Of a DNA stretch of 10,190 nt, positions 7,066 to 10,190 are shown in pieces; within the stretch, counting starts at the first letter, position 1; each line of letters begins with the position of its first letter. The position numbers and the translations under genes are program-made. A model generated the notes under the pieces. The model ran no database searches. It was given only the letters and a program-made list of their open reading frames with translations, and was not told the origin of the DNA. Source of the DNA: CAVXYC01 sp046154735 (GTDB taxonomy: Bacteria; Chloroflexota; UBA6077; JACCZL01); NCBI GenBank assembly GCA_046154735.1, contig JBJXFJ010000611.1, forward strand, positions 1 to 10,190. The letters are read 5' to 3'.

Positions 7066-8016
7066 TTAATCCGGCATTGTGTGTGACGGGCGACGATTGA
7101 TCACGATTGCGATAAGATCCGGGTCATCAAGGCGCTCCATGAGCGCCGCATCATGATCTGAACAACAGCCCGAGCTGGCGAGGTAAGTTGCCCGAAACTC
7201 GGACCGCACGAGATGACGAGATGTGCCGCTGAGCGCTCCATCTTCTCCTCGGCGGTACGCCAGGCAGGCCAGGCAACGATTGGCGGACGCGATGCCCGGA
7301 ATTCGACCGTCTTGGAGCTGCGCCACGAAGCTCGAGAGCGTGTCCTCAGCAAGGATGGCCAGGCCAGTTACTCCATGCATCTCCTGTCGTTCCACCTCAA
7401 CGAGGCGCCACCAGTGATAGGGACAGAATCCGTCCGCGGCGCGAATGCGGCCACGAATCTCCGGGTCCATCACCCCTTCCCAGAGCAGCATGAAGAGCCA
7501 GCGGCGCGTCCCCTCTGAGGCAAGCCGGCAGACATGACAACCCTCATGCTGCAGGGCATTCTCAATCTTGACCGCGGCTAAGTCCATGGACACCGGTTTG
7601 GCGGGACGCAGTCTGCGCCAGGCTCGTTGCGCGCGTCCCAGGACCGATGGCGTGCGCGGGGCTGACTTCATCACCGGCGGCGGCGTGCTCAGCATGCTCC
7701 CCGGAAAGCCGGCCAGGATGTGCAGCGCGCGCAGCCAGGCATCCTGCTCCCGGCCCCGTGCCTCGTGTCGATTGTTCCAATCGCTCTTGCGCAAGAGCTC
7801 ATTCAGCTCGGCCACGAGCGATTCAAGCCGCTCAGCCACACTCACTTGGACTCGCTGGCGTAGCCCAGGCGCTGTATCGCTGATGATCTGCCGCGCATGG
7901 GGCCAGCACGCCGCGGTTGCGATTGCCCCCTCTGTCGCGAGTCCCGGGGTCTCGCGACAGAGGGGGCAGCTCACTATGCCATCGGATGCGCGGAGCAACG
8001 ATGATCGATCGAACAT
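7066..8016 (-). CDS. Cys-rich protein with three CXXC...CXXH modules, DUF6062-like
   Basis: From the ATG at 8016 the product is 316 residues, soluble, with no signal peptide. Three modules have the same spacing logic: C17-x2-C20 with C37-x2-H40; C160-x2-C163 with C198-x2-H201; C248-x2-C251 with C285-x2-H288. Each could bind one zinc. The middle module resembles what I remember of the DUF6062 family, with CxxCRL...RRWLFMLLWEGVMDPEIRGRIRAADGFCPYH and then GLAILAEDTLSSF. The segment at about 55-145 is helical and charged with a basic, proline-rich stretch (108-141). No enzymatic motif is seen. The reading frame is open back to 8298 but that part overlaps the dehydrogenase. GTG at 8040 (two bases after the dehydrogenase stop) or ATG at 8016 (GGAG directly abutting) are the realistic starts. 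It likely shares a transcript with the dehydrogenase. The function is unknown; the gene also carries a perfect hairpin. Confidence 0.75.
   Translation of the reverse strand: MFDRSSLLRASDGIVSCPLCRETPGLATEGAIATAACWPHARQIISDTAPGLRQRVQVSVAERLESLVAELNELLRKSDWNNRHEARGREQDAWLRALHILAGFPGSMLSTPPPVMKSAPRTPSVLGRAQRAWRRLRPAKPVSMDLAAVKIENALQHEGCHVCRLASEGTRRWLFMLLWEGVMDPEIRGRIRAADGFCPYHWWRLVEVERQEMHGVTGLAILAEDTLSSFVAQLQDGRIPGIASANRCLACLAYRRGEDGALSGTSRHLVRSEFRATYLASSGCCSDHDAALMERLDDPDLIAIVINRRPSHTMPD
7924..7968. repeat. Perfect 18-bp inverted repeat inside the Cys-rich coding region
   Basis: The arms 7924-7941 (TGCCCCCTCTGTCGCGAG) and 7951-7968 are exact reverse complements, separated by 9 bases. On the minus strand the element is in frame and encodes CPLCRETPGLATEGA, which contains the first CXXC of the Cys-rich protein. 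The GC-rich stem would be very stable in the mRNA about 50 bases after the start codon. No U-run follows, so it is not a standard terminator. Its function is unknown. Confidence 0.95.
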
Positions 8017-8042
8017 CTCCGAGCGCGTGCCGGATTCCACGC

Positions 8043-9029
8043 TTAGCTCAGGTAGTCCTCGCGTCGAACCTGACCGTTCACTGGCTCGCCCTGCAGGAAG
8101 CGACGAATATTCTGCGCGGCTTTGCGGCTGGAATGCCGCGCCAGGCCGGGGACGGCCGAGGAGTTGTGTGGGGAGCCGAGGAAATTGGGCGAATCGAAGA
8201 ATGGGTGCTGAATCTTGAACTCGCCGTGGCGCATGGGCTCCACCCACCAGGCATCGATTGCCACCTGAAAATCTGGGTGCGTCTGCATGTGCTCCCACAG
8301 CGGAGTTTCCTCCACATGGGCAGCACGGGCAATACTCACCAGAATGGCGTCTGGCTTGAGCCAGCTCAGCCGCTCCGCGTTGAACATGCCGCGCGTGGCA
8401 TTGTTGTTCGGGATGGAGATCACCACAATGTCTGAGTTTCTGACCGCGTGCTCGAGGTTATCCAGTGTGCCAATGAAGTCAACCGGCTCGTCGGTTTTGC
8501 CCGTGCGATTGAGGGCGTAGATCTTGGTGCCAAACGGCCGTAACAGGCGGGCCGTGGCCTGGCCGATGCCGCCAAAGCCAATAATCGCGCACGTGGAGTC
8601 ACGCAGTGACTTGTTGAGCTGACCCTGGGGAAAGTCGCCTCGGGAGAGCGCATTGTGGTTTGGCACGATTCGCTTGGCCAGCGCCATGATGAGAGCCACG
8701 GTGTGCTCCGCAATTGGCTCGGCTGTGGAGCCCGCGTTGCTGGCAATAACGGCCGTGGGTGAGAGCCGCGCAAATGGCATGAAGTCCACGCCGGCGCCGT
8801 GCTCCTGAATCATCTTCACATCGGCCAGCAGCTCAATCTCGCCGGGTCGCAGCTCCGCCGCCATGCGCCGGCCGAAAAATACATCCGCCGATTTGAGCGC
8901 CTCCGCTCGCGCATCATCTGGGAGATCGTTGATATAGGTAATCCGGGCAATATCACCCAGCACCTCGTGCAGCGATTCCCGCTCCTCAGGCTTTGGCGTG
9001 AACCCAACCAGCACGTGCGATTCAGACAT
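8043..9029 (-). CDS. D-isomer-specific 2-hydroxyacid dehydrogenase
   Basis: Taken from the ATG at 9029, the product is 328 residues, the family's normal length. It has the split catalytic/nucleotide-binding layout: an N-terminal substrate domain with HGAGVDFMP (78-85), NAGSTAEPIAEHTVALIMAL (98-117), the Rossmann GFGGIGQATA (151-160), and the family's catalytic triad as Arg235 (SIARAAHVEE), Glu264 (DAWWVEP) and His288 (GSPHNSS). Such enzymes reduce 2-keto acids or oxidise D-2-hydroxy acids with NAD(P)H in the cytoplasm. The end of the second Rossmann strand reads YALNRTG, with Asn174-Arg175 in place of the acidic residue that favours NAD, so NADP use is plausible. The usual R-G-x-x-V-D-E block is R-A-A-H-V-E-E. 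The frame is open upstream to an ATG at 9191, but the block starting MSESHVLVGF is the family-like N-terminus, with GGGAGA about 10 bases before it. It lies between a decarboxylase-like gene and a Cys-rich gene, all co-directional. The substrate is not predictable. Confidence 0.9.
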   Translation of the reverse strand: MSESHVLVGFTPKPEERESLHEVLGDIARITYINDLPDDARAEALKSADVFFGRRMAAELRPGEIELLADVKMIQEHGAGVDFMPFARLSPTAVIASNAGSTAEPIAEHTVALIMALAKRIVPNHNALSRGDFPQGQLNKSLRDSTCAIIGFGGIGQATARLLRPFGTKIYALNRTGKTDEPVDFIGTLDNLEHAVRNSDIVVISIPNNNATRGMFNAERLSWLKPDAILVSIARAAHVEETPLWEHMQTHPDFQVAIDAWWVEPMRHGEFKIQHPFFDSPNFLGSPHNSSAVPGLARHSSRKAAQNIRRFLQGEPVNGQVRREDYLS

Positions 9030-9143
9030 ATTCCAGGCTCTCCCATTCCGTAGGTACTGCGGAGCATAGCCGATCACGTAAGAAGTGGCTCGGTCGCTCG
9101 GTGTCACTCGGCCTACGTAAGGCTCTTGGCTCCGATGATGCCG

Positions 9144-9192
9144 AATGGCCACCCCGTGGGATCTGTATAGAAAACCTGTCGGGGTGGCCATT
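9144..9192. repeat. 13-bp perfect inverted repeat in the decarboxylase/dehydrogenase intergenic region
   Basis: The arms AATGGCCACCCCG (9144-9156) and its exact reverse complement (9180-9192) flank a 23-base AT-richer spacer. It lies 18 bases past the stop of the carboxymuconolactone-decarboxylase-like gene and about 115 bases before the dehydrogenase start, both on the minus strand. It could be a hairpin terminator or attenuator for the first gene, or a two-half-site operator for the second. No U-tract follows on either strand, which argues against a simple intrinsic terminator. Confidence 0.9.
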
Positions 9193-9209
9193 AGTGATCT
9201 CGAGGAGGG

Positions 9210-9767
9210 TTATCGCTCCATACCCTGCGCGCCAGACGGGACATCGTAAAATGCCAGGGTCATGGCCACGCTGGAATAGAAGCCCATCAGCGTGGTGACG
9301 TCGGTGATCCCCTCATGGCCCAGCAGCTTGACTGCCCGGTCGTAGAGTCCCTGCCCCACCCAGCGTGCATTGGCCAGGCTTGTTGCCATCTCGTACACCA
9401 CCTGCTCACGCTCGTCAGTGAACGAGGTTGGTAACCCCGTCAGCAGCGCGTCCACCGTGTCATCGGGCAAGCCGGCGGCTCTGGCTGCCCGCTCGTGTGC
9501 GCCGGTCGAATAGACAGAGTGAAAATGGCTGCAAATGATGCACACAGCAATCTCGCGCTCACGCTCACTCAGTGAGTAGCCCGTCCGGTAGTACGCACCC
9601 AGCGGCCCCATCACCTTCGCCAGTGCAGGATTGTGCACATAAATCTTATTGGGACCCGGCAAACGGCCACGCATCTCAATCAATGAGTGATAAGCCTCCT
9701 GCTGCTGGGGCGTCATCTCATCGTACGGAATCTCGGCGTATCGTCCGAAGGTCGGGGTTTCTGCCAT
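9210..9767 (-). CDS. Carboxymuconolactone decarboxylase/AhpD-like family protein
   Basis: Taken from the ATG at 9767, the product is 185 residues, all-helical and soluble. The core reads LSEREREIAVCIICSHFHSVYSTGAHERAARAAGL (about 66-100), matching the E-x-E-I-A...H-x-x-x-A block of the carboxymuconolactone decarboxylase (CMD) fold, with conserved His91. The N-terminus (FGRYAEIPYDEMTPQQQEAYHSLIEMRGRLPGPNKIYVHNPALA) and the LGHEGITDVTTLMGFYSSVAMTLAFYDV end are typical of CMD-like proteins in aromatic or carboxylic acid catabolism gene sets. AhpD-type peroxidases carry C-x-x-C three and six residues before this His; here those positions are Val85 and Thr88. Two cysteines occur instead at 76 and 79, one helix turn region earlier. 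A strong GGGAGG eight bases before the ATG fixes the start; the GTG at 9782 overlaps that site. The neighbouring dehydrogenase suggests a shared degradation route. The exact reaction is unknown. Confidence 0.87.
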   Translation of the reverse strand: MAETPTFGRYAEIPYDEMTPQQQEAYHSLIEMRGRLPGPNKIYVHNPALAKVMGPLGAYYRTGYSLSEREREIAVCIICSHFHSVYSTGAHERAARAAGLPDDTVDALLTGLPTSFTDEREQVVYEMATSLANARWVGQGLYDRAVKLLGHEGITDVTTLMGFYSSVAMTLAFYDVPSGAQGMER

Positions 9768-9971
9768 GCTGGTGCCTCCCACGGTCAGGCCAGTGATTGG
9801 TCAAGCATACTCGCTTGGCACCTTCGTGGGTCTGGGCCAGTGGGGGTGCACGGGTTCGTACGGTGGCGGTCGACCGGATGACGCATCGATCATGATGCAT
9901 TCGCCCGGGCGGCTCGGAGGGCTGTCCCATGCCAGTGGTGCGTTCTAGTGCGGAATGACGAAACACTGCAG
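9768..9971. other. Intergenic region upstream of the decarboxylase-like gene; holds small palindromes
   Basis: About 200 bases separate two co-directional minus-strand genes, so a promoter for the decarboxylase-like gene is expected here. I see a TTGACC hexamer on the minus strand (near 9799-9804) but no convincing -10 at the right distance. Two palindromes are present: an imperfect one, GCATC-GATCAT-GATGC (9883-9898), and a perfect CGCCCGGGCG (9902-9911). Either could be an operator or simply chance in GC-rich DNA. No credible small gene is seen on either strand. Confidence 0.45.
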
Positions 9972-10190
9972 TTACGAATAGTCTTCTAATGCACTCAGAA
10001 GCTGCGCCCCGGAAATGATCGAGCGCGGGTAGCTCGCTGATACTGCCAGGATGTCGCGGTCGCCCATCACCAGGAAGTCAGCCCGCCCTACCAGAGCTAG
10101 TTGCAGAAAAGGGATATCCGCGGGGTCACGACACGCCGGGGTGGCGGGAGGATTTGATGTGTCTTCCACGACGTCACACCAGGGAAGGTA
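9972..10190 (-). CDS. PIN-domain ribonuclease toxin (VapC-like, COG1569 type), C-terminal part
   Basis: The frame is open to the right edge of the window, so this is the last 72 codons of a longer gene; the GTG at 10169 is internal. The visible protein has ACRDPADIPFLQLALVGRADFLVMGDRDILAV, which matches the C-terminal half of PIN-domain toxins annotated as a putative toxin-antitoxin toxin component (usual pattern CRDPxDxxFLxLAxxGxAxxxVTGDxDLL). The aspartates of RDPAD and GDRD would be part of the acidic Mg2+ site that cleaves RNA. The end, ISGAQLLSALEDYS, fits the family's closing helix. The N-terminal catalytic Asp and any antitoxin gene are outside the window to the right. The gene is followed by about 200 bases before the next gene, so it is probably a separate transcription unit from the metabolic genes. 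Confidence 0.82.
   Translation of the reverse strand, partial: YLPWCDVVEDTSNPPATPACRDPADIPFLQLALVGRADFLVMGDRDILAVSASYPRSIISGAQLLSALEDYS

Noticed and set aside
8017..8298. N-terminal extension of the Cys-rich gene to 8298
   Set aside because: These codons overlap the C-terminal coding region of the dehydrogenase, including its catalytic His288 region, and the translation shows no family similarity.
7568..8435. Plus-strand open frames opposite the Cys-rich gene and the dehydrogenase
   Set aside because: They have no recognisable motif and both minus-strand genes have clear conserved residues throughout. The apparent CPLC-like coding on the plus strand at the hairpin is a result of the inverted repeat.
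1..10190. tRNA, rRNA, riboswitch, insertion sequence or phage genes
   Set aside because: I looked on both strands and saw no tRNA cloverleaf pattern, rRNA core sequence, transposase motif or terminal repeats with target duplication. Nearly all the sequence is accounted for by protein genes.

Overview
The window is GC-rich bacterial DNA (high GC by eye, not counted), almost fully coding, with no rRNA, tRNA, CRISPR array, insertion sequence or phage gene that I can see. Two protein families hint at the host. One is a deazaflavin (F420)-dependent nitroreductase-like protein. The other is a cysteine-rich protein resembling the DUF6062 family, which I associate mainly with Chloroflexota and neighbouring high-GC phyla. 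My best guess is an environmental Chloroflexota-like genome; this is inference from family content only.

Left part (1-4445). The 3' end of a dihydrodipicolinate synthase (DapA)-family gene runs rightward into the window. It converges on a leftward, tightly overlapping gene set read from about 4297 down to 454. This set holds a large multi-spanning membrane protein of GT-C glycosyltransferase type, a membrane-anchored SGNH/GDSL hydrolase and the F420-type reductase. Stop and start codons overlap at both junctions, so translational coupling is likely. The two convergent stop codons are the outermost bases of a long imperfect inverted repeat built from CACAGAGA units (353-456).

Middle (4446-5939). 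A rightward ArnT/PMT-type (GT39-like) membrane glycosyltransferase diverges from that operon across a short gap. With the GT-C protein and the SGNH hydrolase it suggests a small locus for making or modifying a surface glycan with lipid-linked sugar donors.

Right part (5971-10190), all leftward. Reading in the direction of transcription: the 3' part of a PIN-domain (VapC-like) toxin gene cut by the window edge, a carboxymuconolactone decarboxylase/AhpD-like protein without the redox CXXC at the usual site, a D-isomer-specific 2-hydroxyacid dehydrogenase, a protein with three CXXC...CXXH modules, and an exported calcineurin-like metallophosphoesterase. The decarboxylase-like and dehydrogenase genes look like small-molecule catabolism. 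The Cys-rich protein follows the dehydrogenase closely and may be co-transcribed.

I did not find a convincing undescribed multi-gene system. The most unusual signals are structural: the stop-codon-supplying inverted repeat at 353-456, a perfect 18-bp hairpin inside the Cys-rich gene that encodes its first CXXC motif (7924-7968), and a 13-bp perfect inverted repeat in the decarboxylase/dehydrogenase intergenic region (9144-9192).
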